Under the pieces are notes generated by a model that saw only the letters and a list, made by a program, of their open reading frames with translations, did no database searches and was not told the DNA's origin. This document shows, in pieces, positions 48,388 through 56,912 of a stretch of DNA of 64,000 bases (positions within the stretch are counted from its first letter, which is position 1; every line of letters begins with the position of its first letter). The DNA is taken from contig NZ_CP083583.1 of the NCBI RefSeq assembly GCF_020091585.1, forward strand, positions 558,001-622,000. The letters are read 5' to 3'. Source of the stretch: Kovacikia minuta CCNUW1. GTDB taxonomy: Bacteria; Cyanobacteriota; Cyanobacteriia; Leptolyngbyales; Leptolyngbyaceae. Position numbers and translations under genes: made by a program.

Positions 48388-48762
48388 TTAAGCAGCTCCT
48401 CCCTGATTGCGACGTAGTACAGCTTTAATCCGTGCGAGCAATTCATGCGTATTGAAGGGTTTGGTCACATAATCATCTGCCCCTGCTTCTAAGCCCCGCA
48501 CTTTATCCATGTCATGGTCTTTAGCCGTGAGCATCAGGATCGGAACATGAGAAAAAGCTCGAATACGCCAACAAACCTCCATCCCATCCACTTCTGGTAG
48601 CATCAGATCGAGCAGAATGACATCGGGTACTTGCTTGTAGAATTGTTTGATCGCACTGTGTCCATCTCGTGCTGTAGTGACCTCATAGCCTTCTTTCCTC
48701 AATGAGTAAGCAAGACTCTCACAGAGTGGGGCTTCGTCGTCTACCAGCAAGAGGTCGGGCAT
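48388..48762 (-). CDS. Receiver-only response regulator (OmpR-type without DNA-binding domain)
   Basis: 124 residues. The receiver is complete: acidic pair DDE, phospho-acceptor Asp52 (VILLDLMLPEVDG), Thr in LMLTAKD, Lys in YVTKPFN. The end LLARIKAVLRRNQGGAA is the linker that precedes the winged helix in OmpR regulators, but a stop follows and no winged helix is coded in any frame downstream (48305-48387). Either a natural single-domain output or a truncated OmpR gene. It lies 83 bases before the kinase. Confidence 0.9.
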   Translation of the reverse strand: MPDLLLVDDEAPLCESLAYSLRKEGYEVTTARDGHSAIKQFYKQVPDVILLDLMLPEVDGMEVCWRIRAFSHVPILMLTAKDHDMDKVRGLEAGADDYVTKPFNTHELLARIKAVLRRNQGGAA

Positions 48763-48929
48763 CAGTATAAACAGCTACACTTCGCATCTATAATCTCAAA
48801 GACAGGGTTCACTAACCTCTACCTAGAGAGGTAAATCGTCTTGTTCCCGGAATACCAGAGTTTCTAAAATCAACAGATGCTCACGCTGATGCCAAATTGC
48901 CTCAAATTACACGCCAAAAATTGCAGTGC

Positions 48930-49502
48930 TTATTTGCTGGAGGTAAGTAGGCTAGACCGATCAAGGATTGAAACTAAGCGATCGCGCATCCCTCGACAGT
49001 CACAGCCTGCTGAAATCACAACAACGTCTGAACGATCTACTGGTTTAAACCAGAATTGGGCGATGCTATCTGAACGGGATTGGACTAAATATCCTGGTTG
49101 ATCGCCTAGAGCATAAGGCGAAATCTGCCTTTGAAGACGGGTATTCTGCTCAACAAATTGCTGCAACTTAAGCTTCTTAAAATTGTTGATTGAGCGAACG
49201 ATAATGGAAGCGTATCCCCGTCCTAGTGCCTGCCCACCTTGGGCAACACAAGTGAGAACTTGATAAGTTCCAGGATTCACAATCTCAACTGCACCATTAT
49301 TGCGAAGGATGGCTCTGAAGTTGGAGGGAATGGTGAGCGTCACGCCAAACTGGGGTAGCTTTAGTTCTCGGGTGGTTTCAGCCGCTGGAATTGGACCCGG
49401 ATCAGGGCAGTAGCCAGGTTGAGCGATCGCTGTTGGACTCGACAATAGACCCAATGTATTGACTAGCATAGCAGTCAAAAAAATAGAAGATATGTGTTTC
49501 AT
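48930..49502 (-). CDS. Exported protein of unknown function (~190 residues)
   Basis: Signal peptide (ISSIFLTAMLVNTLGLLSSP), then a soluble domain with LKLPQFGVTLTIPSNFRAIL, NPGTYQVLTCVAQGG and AQFWFKPVDRSDVVVISAG. Three Cys. The start is the ATG with GGAG eight bases upstream; an in-frame TTG lies 12 bases before. Member of the minus-strand run; possibly the periplasmic input of the following kinase, which is inference from position only. Confidence 0.7.
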   Translation of the reverse strand: MKHISSIFLTAMLVNTLGLLSSPTAIAQPGYCPDPGPIPAAETTRELKLPQFGVTLTIPSNFRAILRNNGAVEIVNPGTYQVLTCVAQGGQALGRGYASIIVRSINNFKKLKLQQFVEQNTRLQRQISPYALGDQPGYLVQSRSDSIAQFWFKPVDRSDVVVISAGCDCRGMRDRLVSILDRSSLLTSSK

Positions 49503-49552
49503 TCTTTTCTCCAAACAGTCTCAATAGCAATCATAAACTGACCATTTACTCA

Positions 49553-50154
49553 CTATTTGTGATGGCTCAGATGATTTTTGACTGATTCATTCCCTACACT
49601 TGAATCCGTCCATTGCAATACCCAAAGGCTGATCATGGCTGCTAATCCTGATCCTAATGTGTCCATCATCAAATCAATGACTGTATCATCGATACTGCCA
49701 ATCACATTAGTTGCCAAAATTTTACCTGTTGACCATTCAGTAATTTCCCACAGCGCTCCGATCTCAATTCCAAAGCAGCGATCGTCAGTAGATACAGAAG
49801 TGTGTGTTGACGAAAAATCGGTAGCATGGGGCGATACACCAAAAAACTCAGAGCTAGGGTAATTGCAAACATGGTAAAACCATGAACTAGCTCGTCATAA
49901 GGTCCAGGGGCATAAAACCAGCCCCACACCCAACCTCCGGCATTGAGTAAAGCGGCGAGGACAAACAGAAAATCAAACAGGATTGGTAGTTTGTCCTCTT
50001 TCACCACAAACACCAGAGAGACGATGAGAAAGAGTGCCAGAGCGATCGCATTTTGCCAGTTTCCCTGAAGTGTAGCGGCAAGAACAGCGAGTCCAAGTAG
50101 CGTTTGCCCCATCCAGGCAGCAAAGCGGTATCCTTTCCAATTAATAGACAGCAT
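49553..50154 (-). pseudogene. YjdF/DUF2238-like membrane protein, frameshifted
   Basis: Four TM segments are read from 50154 (GQTLLGLAVLAATLQGNWQN, AIALALFLIVSLVFVV, FDFLFVLAALLNAGGWVWGW). PYDELVHGFTMFAITLALSF is the conserved His block. Near 49780 the frame breaks; the family continuation GIEIGALWEITEWSTGKILA, GSIDDTVIDLMMDTLGSGLA is in the next frame and ends with a stop at 49553. One extra base explains it. It could be a sequencing error since both halves are well preserved. Confidence 0.75.
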
Positions 50155-50168
50155 CTTTTCTCCTCATG

Positions 50169-51500
50169 TCAAGCTTGCCCGATCGCTTTTACGGCAGCTA
50201 GATAGCGTTCTTTGATATCCTGGCGGTCTAACGCTTCGGTGATTCCCTCCTGACTACCGTGTTCAATCATGTTGGCATGACGCAACAGGGCGGCTCGATC
50301 GGCTTTGGTATGGGTAAAAGGGGCAATGACGGCGATCGCTTCTAGCAACCGCATCGTCACGGCTACGCTGGTTTGCCCATATTGCCGAATCTGATTAAAC
50401 GCCGCATCCGTTACATCTGCAAACGTCACGGGTGCTGCAATAACGCGCAGCTTATCCTGGTCGTCATAACGATAGGCAGAGGGAATCTCTTTTTGTGCCA
50501 GGTGACAAAGCGCTGCGCTGAGTTGATCAATACAGCGAATGGCGGTGAAGGGGTCGTTAATGCCAGGTGAGAGGGCGCGAACGGCAATTTCAACCAGTTG
50601 GTTAATCGAAAACTCGACATCTTGCTGATCGGTGCGCTGCGAACCTAAGACAAAGGCAGCATTGATTTGTTTAACCAGCTTCTTGCTACCCGATTCTGCC
50701 GGATAAGCGAGAACCAGCGGACTGCCTTTAATCACAAAGTCTCCAGGACGATGCTGAATCTGAAGCAGGATATTGTTTTCCGTTGCAATGTGCATCAACT
50801 GGTCTGTATCGATGGCTTGCACATAGTTACTGCTAGTCGATTGAATGGCGGTTGCCTCGCGATCGAAATCGGCTGGAATCTCTGAGGTGAGCGGTTCTGC
50901 TCGATGCTGCGATGCACCGCGTCCTATCTGTTTGGGAAAGAGCCGATCGATCACTTCATCTAGCTCACATCCCACCCTAGAAATGACATGATCAACCTGA
51001 ATGGAGGTGGCGGAATGGTGAATAAAGTAGATTAAAACGCCAATACTGGCGATCGCCAGTCCAATCCCGCAGGTGACTGAAATATGCGGCACAAACTCAT
51101 TTTCTGCAACACCATTGATGGTTCGCAACACCATCAGGCTGTAAACAAAGGTGGCAATGAAGGTTCCCAGTACAATCTGGTTGCCGGTATCTTGCATAAA
51201 ATTACGCAGCAGACGCGGACCAAACTGCGAAGACGCAAGCTGAAGCGCCACGATGGTAATCGAGAATGCCGTTGTGGCAACCGTCACCATTGAACCTGCG
51301 ATCGCAGAGAGAATAGCCCGTGAACCGTTAGGACCCAATGCATACGCCCACCCTAGATTACCAATAACGTCGGCTTCTAGATGTTGGTCAATGCCAATCG
51401 TGATCAATGAAAGCTCGATCGCCAGCACAACCATCAGAGTCGGGATGAACCAGAAGCTAGAGTGTAGCGAGTCCAAAAGCTTGCTAAATCTGGTTCTCAT
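50169..51500 (-). CDS. DUF2254 membrane protein
   Basis: 443 residues. N-terminal four TM segments (SSFWFIPTLMVVLAIELSLI; VTVATTAFSITIVALQLASS; LGTFIATFVYSLMVLRT; SVTCGIGLAIASIGVLIYFI) followed by a cytosolic domain. SSQFGPRLLRNFMQDTGNQI and LSPGINDPFTAIRCIDQL are marks of the DUF2254 family, whose function is unknown. Three bases separate it from the MscS gene upstream, so they share one transcript. Confidence 0.9.
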   Translation of the reverse strand: MRTRFSKLLDSLHSSFWFIPTLMVVLAIELSLITIGIDQHLEADVIGNLGWAYALGPNGSRAILSAIAGSMVTVATTAFSITIVALQLASSQFGPRLLRNFMQDTGNQIVLGTFIATFVYSLMVLRTINGVAENEFVPHISVTCGIGLAIASIGVLIYFIHHSATSIQVDHVISRVGCELDEVIDRLFPKQIGRGASQHRAEPLTSEIPADFDREATAIQSTSSNYVQAIDTDQLMHIATENNILLQIQHRPGDFVIKGSPLVLAYPAESGSKKLVKQINAAFVLGSQRTDQQDVEFSINQLVEIAVRALSPGINDPFTAIRCIDQLSAALCHLAQKEIPSAYRYDDQDKLRVIAAPVTFADVTDAAFNQIRQYGQTSVAVTMRLLEAIAVIAPFTHTKADRAALLRHANMIEHGSQEGITEALDRQDIKERYLAAVKAIGQA

Positions 51501-51503
51501 TGC

Positions 51504-52514
51504 CTATTCCTCTGTCGTTGAAGCTTGCTTTGTGCTGCCTGACCCATTTCCCTGAACCTTGATCTCGGCAAGGCGATTGAGCGAACGGCTGATGCTGCGT
51601 GACTGCGGCACTTGACCTTTCCCAGCGGGCCAACCTTCGCGTTGACGCGTGCGATTGCCATCCGTTGCTTCCGTCTGGTCATGAAACAGAATTTGCTGCG
51701 TCGGAAAGGGCAGATCGATGCCATTTGCCGTCAGCTTGTTTTTAATATTAGTCAACACCCGGTCTTGCAGGTCTAGCACATCGGCGCGACGAGGGGGTTG
51801 CACCCACCAGCGAGCGCGAATATTGACCGTACTGCCTGCTAATTCAACCACGATCGCGTCCGGCGCAGGGGTTTCTAATACCCCATCTGTTTCATGGATT
51901 GCCTCTAAAATGAACCGTCGTGCTTCGTTGATGTCATCACCGTAACCAATGCCAATGTCATACTGCAAACGGCGATTTTCAAACGCAGTATTGACCGTGA
52001 CAGAATTTGTAAATAGTTCAGAATTTGGAATGACAATCCGCCGACCATCATAGGTTTTAATCGTCGTTGCTCGGGTTTCAATGTTTTCTACAGTCCCTTC
52101 AAAATCTTTGAATACGATCTGATCGTCAATTTGGAAGGGTTCAGTTAATAGAATTAAAATACCCGCTAGAAAATTTTGTAAAATATCTCGAAATGCAAAG
52201 CCAATCGCAACACCACTGATTCCAAGTAGCTGCACCAGATCACTGGCTTTAAGTGACGGAATTACGATCGACAGCGCAATAAATAAGCCCACTAAAATAG
52301 TCGTTCCTTGTGCCAACCGCCCCAGCACCATACCCAGGTTGCGAGCCTGACGGCGATCGCGGGTCAATTTTTTGACTATTTTCTTAATTGTTCTAGCAAT
52401 GAAGAAAAAAATCGCAAAGACAATCAATGCCAGCAACATATTAGGCAACAAAAAGATGAAGCCGTTCAGCATTGCCTGCATCTTGTCTAAAAGAGTTGTG
52501 ATTTCTTCAGTCAT
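51504..52514 (-). CDS. MscS-family mechanosensitive channel, short form
   Basis: 336 residues. Three TM helices (MLLALIVFAIFFFIARTIKK; LAQGTTILVGLFIALSIVIP) and the pore helix GISGVAIGFAFRDILQNFLA GILILLTEPF, then the beta domain QIDDQIVFKDFEGTVENIET and IVIPNSELFTNSV. A C-terminal tail with low complexity. Canonical MscS size. It may act as osmotic safety valve together with the ion channel 69 bases upstream in the operon. Confidence 0.93.
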   Translation of the reverse strand: MTEEITTLLDKMQAMLNGFIFLLPNMLLALIVFAIFFFIARTIKKIVKKLTRDRRQARNLGMVLGRLAQGTTILVGLFIALSIVIPSLKASDLVQLLGISGVAIGFAFRDILQNFLAGILILLTEPFQIDDQIVFKDFEGTVENIETRATTIKTYDGRRIVIPNSELFTNSVTVNTAFENRRLQYDIGIGYGDDINEARRFILEAIHETDGVLETPAPDAIVVELAGSTVNIRARWWVQPPRRADVLDLQDRVLTNIKNKLTANGIDLPFPTQQILFHDQTEATDGNRTRQREGWPAGKGQVPQSRSISRSLNRLAEIKVQGNGSGSTKQASTTEE

Positions 52515-52583
52515 TACACAATCGTCCTAGGAAGCACTTACATGTTAATGGAAATTAGGAGAACTAACGTCTCTCTGAGGTTG

Positions 52584-53399
52584 TTAATGCTCCTGCCTCA
52601 AGCTCTGAATCTCGGTTCGCAGAGCTGTAATTTCATCTCGTAGGGCATTGATCGATTTTGCGCCGACAATCTCTGCTGCGTCATCGTCAGCATCTTGTCC
52701 GATAAAGAATGTGGCTAACGTTGCTGTGACATAGCCAAATACAGCAAACGCATACAGCGACAGCAGAAAACAGAGGATGCGCCCTTCTGCCGTTTTGGGA
52801 AAGTAGTCTGATCCCATTGTGGTCATCAGCATAGCTGTCCACCAAAGCGCCGTGCTGTAGCTATCAAATCCGGGCAAATCTGGAGCATCTTGCTCAAACG
52901 CATACATTCCCGCAGCCCCAACCAGTGTAATGATTGCTGTCATCATCACCACATAGCCAAAACCACGCCGCGCAAAGTTGCCTGCAAGCGATCGCATACT
53001 GCGATTGGTACGAGTCATCACCCGCAACAGCCGTAAACCTCGAACGGCTTGCGTGGTTTGTAAAATTCGCATCACACGCGCAAATCGTAGCACGCGCAAG
53101 GCGGGTAAAAGCAGTGAAATGGCTGTAATCCAATTTGTTTTAAGATAAGTAGCCTTGCGGGGTGCAAGCGACAGTCTGAGCATAAATTCCAGGATAAACA
53201 CGCCCCAAATAACAATGCTGATTGCATCTAAAAGAGGAGTCAGTCCCCAAGTTAGTTCCACCACAAATAAACCGAGCCAAGCAAAACTCAACACGAGCAT
53301 TGGCAGTTCCAGCCAATCTTCTAGCTGCTGCAAGATTTGCTGTTGCTCGTATTCTATGGCTTGCTTTTCGGATCGATCTACAGGTTTCATCACGATCAT
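52584..53399 (-). CDS. Voltage-gated-type ion channel with unusual selectivity filter
   Basis: 271 residues, six TM segments. S4 carries the regular Arg ladder RVLRFARVMRILQTTQAVRG LRLLRVMTR. The pore loop is ALWWTAMLMTTMGSDYFPKT: TTMGSD stands in place of TTVGYGD of K+ channels, with the downstream FP-T-G-R conserved. S6 is FLLSLYAFAVFGYVTATLAT. The C-terminus (INALRDEITALRTEIQSLRQ) is a short coiled coil for tetramers. K+ or non-selective cation channel. Gap to the DUF389 gene is six bases. Confidence 0.88.
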   Translation of the reverse strand: MIVMKPVDRSEKQAIEYEQQQILQQLEDWLELPMLVLSFAWLGLFVVELTWGLTPLLDAISIVIWGVFILEFMLRLSLAPRKATYLKTNWITAISLLLPALRVLRFARVMRILQTTQAVRGLRLLRVMTRTNRSMRSLAGNFARRGFGYVVMMTAIITLVGAAGMYAFEQDAPDLPGFDSYSTALWWTAMLMTTMGSDYFPKTAEGRILCFLLSLYAFAVFGYVTATLATFFIGQDADDDAAEIVGAKSINALRDEITALRTEIQSLRQEH

Positions 53400-53405
53400 T
53401 GAATG

Positions 53406-54695
53406 TCATGGTTTAACAGCAGGTGTTTCTAGCACAATCACGTTAACCAGGGGCATCGCATTGAAACCCTGTGCTAACAAGTGTGCTTGAATCGCTTGAG
53501 TCAAATCAGCGCGGATTTGTTCAGTTGATCGAGTCGCCTCTGGCTGACGCTGAACATACACCACGCACAGCAAGGTATTTTGCCCCTGAATATTGGCTCT
53601 AGTGAAACGCACGTTGGACTCAACCAATTGAACAGAATCACTTTGCTGCACAACCTGCTGCAACTCAGCATTGGCTCGTTGAGCACGACTTGAGCGTTCT
53701 AAGTTGGGCGGGCTAGAAAATTGCCATATCAGCAAACCGACCAACACGATCGCACTGAACCCCACTGAGATGGGAAACACACCACGTTGCCCATGCTGAT
53801 AACGCGCCCCTTGAGTGGATAATCCGCCAAACAGGCGAAACACCAGTGCGGCAGAGAAATTGATCCCACCCAGTTGCAGCAGCAATAAAAAGAGTCCATT
53901 GGTTGCTAGATCCCAACGTCCGATCGCCCCTGCCATGCCGACGATGCCTGCGGGTGGAGCCAGTGAAGCCGCAACCAGCATTCCAGTAGCGGCTCCCGAC
54001 ACCAAACTACTGCGATCAGACTGGATCAAGGTCAACGCTCCTGCTGCTCCCGCTGCCAGCGGAATCAAAACCGAAACCGTGGAAATTTGGCTGCTGTCGA
54101 TCATCAAGTTGGATGGAATCTGCTGCTGGAGTATCCAACTAAGCAAAGCAGTGGTCGCGATCGTCACTCCTAAGGCGGCAAAATACCGGACAATGCTGCG
54201 TTGAAGCAGTTGGCGATCGCCCCTTGCGGTTGCCAGAGCTGTGTTCATCGCAGGACCGGCAAACGGAGCCAGCAACATCGCGGCTACTAAGAGGTAACTT
54301 GTACTGGTATACAAGCCAATCCAAACGACGACTCCAGCGATTGCTGCATAACTGAGAAATCCTTTCCAAGACCCGGTACTTTGCAGACCTGAAAGAAAGA
54401 TTTCGATCGGGCTACGCGCTTCAACATTGGTCACCTGAGTAGCAGCGGCAGCGGCAGGTGGATGGAGTGCCATGATCCCGGCTGGCAATAGCGTAAAGCT
54501 TAAATCCGGTATGTCTTGCAGTTTCTCAAGCAGCTTTTCCAGCTTGCCATTGGAAATGTGAACAAATACCAGGTCCAACGGTTGCTGAACTCCCGCTGCT
54601 TCAATTTTTGCCAGGTTAGTGCCGTCGCAGGCTTTGGCAATCTCTAAAACAGTTTTTCCACATCCCTGCGGCACTTGCACCAAAAGCTGTCGCAT
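53406..54695 (-). CDS. DUF389 membrane protein (second copy)
   Basis: 429 residues. An N-terminal soluble domain (MRQLLVQVPQGCGKTVLEIA and DLVFVHISNGKLEKLLEKLQ) in the style of the ~80-residue region before DUF389 in long members, then 6-7 TM helices with TSTSYLLVAAMLLAPFAGPA MNTALATA and ASLAPPAGIVGMAGAIGRWD, and a C-terminal soluble domain. Longer than the copy at 45756. Function unknown. Part of the operon with the channel genes. Confidence 0.85.
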   Translation of the reverse strand: MRQLLVQVPQGCGKTVLEIAKACDGTNLAKIEAAGVQQPLDLVFVHISNGKLEKLLEKLQDIPDLSFTLLPAGIMALHPPAAAAATQVTNVEARSPIEIFLSGLQSTGSWKGFLSYAAIAGVVVWIGLYTSTSYLLVAAMLLAPFAGPAMNTALATARGDRQLLQRSIVRYFAALGVTIATTALLSWILQQQIPSNLMIDSSQISTVSVLIPLAAGAAGALTLIQSDRSSLVSGAATGMLVAASLAPPAGIVGMAGAIGRWDLATNGLFLLLLQLGGINFSAALVFRLFGGLSTQGARYQHGQRGVFPISVGFSAIVLVGLLIWQFSSPPNLERSSRAQRANAELQQVVQQSDSVQLVESNVRFTRANIQGQNTLLCVVYVQRQPEATRSTEQIRADLTQAIQAHLLAQGFNAMPLVNVIVLETPAVKP

Positions 54696-54782
54696 TCGCT
54701 TTTTCTCATCTTCTAACGGGATCGTTATTCCATTTCTCGAATATCAAGTTGTGAGTTCATGAAAGCTGAGCATGTTGGCGAA

Positions 54783-55400
54783 TTAACGATGCAGCCACTC
54801 AAACACGCTCAGAGAAGCAACTGCACCCACAAAGTGGGCAGCAATGCCGCTCATGTTTGCCATTGCCACCATGATATCGATCGATCGAATGACACGAGTC
54901 GGATCGTAAATCGCAACACCTTGGGGCTGAGCGATCGCTTTAGAGAACAGTACTCCTAACGTTGCGCCTCCCCCTAAGATCGTCAGCAGCATCCCAACTA
55001 AACCGACGATCGCGCCTAAACGCAAAACATTCATGACCTCTGATTTTGCAGGGTGTCGCATGGTATCTGCATGACGCAACCGTTTAGCAAATCGTGTTTG
55101 ACGAAACGCAAAGTAGATCCCCACTAGCAGCGCTAGAATGCCACAGACTGCCCAAAATATGCCAATACCAATACCTGGAGTGACACCACGGTGAAGATTC
55201 ACGCTAATATCGGGAGATACACCCGGTGGAAGTGCAGTCGCCTGACTAAAATTTCGACCCGCGATCGCAAACACAACCAGCAATAAAGCAATTGCGCCAA
55301 AGCCAATCTGGGCAGAGAGTCCAATCCACCCGGTTAGGCGCAAAACATTGCCGATTTTTTCGAGTTTTGACTCTAGTGATTGTTTTTCAACCGTTTGCAT
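54783..55400 (-). CDS. DUF3611 membrane protein
   Basis: 205 residues with four TM segments: WIGLSAQIGFGAIALLLVVF, IGIFWAVCGILALLVGIYFA, LGAIVGLVGMLLTILGGGAT and GIAAHFVGAVASLSVFEWLH. The family is found mainly in cyanobacteria and plastids and has no assigned role. RFAKRLRHAD after TM2 is a conserved basic stretch. First gene of the minus-strand run; the promoter must lie in 55401-55660. Confidence 0.82.
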   Translation of the reverse strand: MQTVEKQSLESKLEKIGNVLRLTGWIGLSAQIGFGAIALLLVVFAIAGRNFSQATALPPGVSPDISVNLHRGVTPGIGIGIFWAVCGILALLVGIYFAFRQTRFAKRLRHADTMRHPAKSEVMNVLRLGAIVGLVGMLLTILGGGATLGVLFSKAIAQPQGVAIYDPTRVIRSIDIMVAMANMSGIAAHFVGAVASLSVFEWLHR

Positions 55401-55660
55401 AAAAGCTCTCTCTCGATAAAACTAACGCTGGAGCAGAACTGAAAACGAAGTTTCATCACTGTTCTCCTAAATTTGTCATTTCACCCAAACCCTAAACATT
55501 AATAGGGTTAAAGTCGTGTACCTTTTGAACCAGATAAGTCATTAAACAGTTACTATATTTAGTTTCCATATTGATATCCCTCATAAGATAGAGTTCAATC
55601 TATTTCTTCCGGCAGAAATTCTTTAGGCTAAGCTGAATCAAAATTAACAGAATCAGAAGA

Positions 55661-56779
55661 TTGACAAGGTGTAGATCAAGCAGCTTCTCTTTTCCACTCA
55701 GCCAAAGGCATATTTTGACATTAGGACGCTGGATTGGCTTGCTTTCGCTAGTGATTTCGCTCTATGTGCTGTGGCAAATTAGAGCGGTCGTGCTGCTGTT
55801 TTTCATGGCGATTATTTTTGCGGTTGGGCTGAACCGAGTTGTTCGTCAATTTCAAAAGTCTAGACTGAAACGAAGCGCTGCGATCGGGCTAACAATCGCG
55901 AGCTTAATCGTAGTTTTAGGACTGCTTTCGGCTTTAGTGACTACCCGGATCACTGAGCAGGTTGACCAACTGGTTGAACTGATTCCAGGGGCGATTGCAC
56001 GAGTTGCAAATCTCAACGACTGGTTACAGGAGCAGATTCCAGGTCAGATGCTTAAAAATCTTCCTAACCTAAATGATTTAAGTCTTCAGCTTCAGCAAGT
56101 AGCAAACTGGACAATTATTCACTTCTATCAAGTTTTCTCTAATTCTCTATCCTTACTGCTTAACGGTTTACTGCTAACTGTATTAACGCTGATGTTGCTG
56201 ATAAATCCAAAGCCGTATCGCAATCTGTTGATTCGAGGATTTCCCGCCTTCTATCGCAAACGCGCGGATAGTATTCTTTCAAAGTGTGAGATTGGGTTAA
56301 TTAGTTATCTGGGTGGGATTGCTCTGAGCATGGCTTTCATTGGCATTGCCTCAACAATAGGTTTGCTTGTGCTACAGGTTCCCTTACCCTTTGTCAATGG
56401 ATTCATTGCAGGCATATCGGCATTCGTTCCCTATCTTGGGGCGATCGCTAGTGTTGTTCCACCCGCTCTACTCGCTCTGTTGGATTCTCCTTGGAAAGCG
56501 ATCGAAGTCTTGCTCCTGTATTTTGTCATTCAGCAAGTTGAAGGCAACTTGATTACGCCCATCATCATGAAGCAGCAGGTGTCTCTCCTACCCGCAACAA
56601 CGCTGGCTTTGCTGACTGCTTTTGGAACGTTCTTTGGTGTTTTAGGATTATTTTTAGGATTGCCAATTTTAGTGGTTGCACAAATCTGGCTCAAAGAAGT
56701 GTGGGTGAAAGATGTTTTAGACCGATGGACAGCTCCTCAAGAAATCACTTCAAGCCAATCTGCATCGCGTGACCGTTAG
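55661..56779 (+). CDS. AI-2E-family (PerM-type) transporter
   Basis: 372 residues with about eight TM helices: LGRWIGLLSLVISLYVLWQI, VVLLFFMAIIFAVGLNRVVR at the N-terminus; central amphipathic region; FVNGFIAGISAFVPYLGAIA SVVPPALLALL and NLITPIIMKQQVSLLPATTL typical for the family. Some relatives export autoinducer-2, others are Na+/H+ exchangers; here the ion context favours the latter (inference). The start is unclear: TTG at 55661 or a later one. A remnant of a second copy is at 40520. Confidence 0.85.
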   Translation: MTRCRSSSFSFPLSQRHILTLGRWIGLLSLVISLYVLWQIRAVVLLFFMAIIFAVGLNRVVRQFQKSRLKRSAAIGLTIASLIVVLGLLSALVTTRITEQVDQLVELIPGAIARVANLNDWLQEQIPGQMLKNLPNLNDLSLQLQQVANWTIIHFYQVFSNSLSLLLNGLLLTVLTLMLLINPKPYRNLLIRGFPAFYRKRADSILSKCEIGLISYLGGIALSMAFIGIASTIGLLVLQVPLPFVNGFIAGISAFVPYLGAIASVVPPALLALLDSPWKAIEVLLLYFVIQQVEGNLITPIIMKQQVSLLPATTLALLTAFGTFFGVLGLFLGLPILVVAQIWLKEVWVKDVLDRWTAPQEITSSQSASRDR

Positions 56780-56912
56780 TTTTCCAGCCGTATTGAAAGC
56801 GCTGTCCCATCTGCATCCTTTAGGGCTTTAACACTTCAAGACGAAATCGGTATCATCTAGCTGCGATCGCTTTAGCAGCTTTAGGTCAGCTTACTTTAAC
56901 AGATTAATTTGA

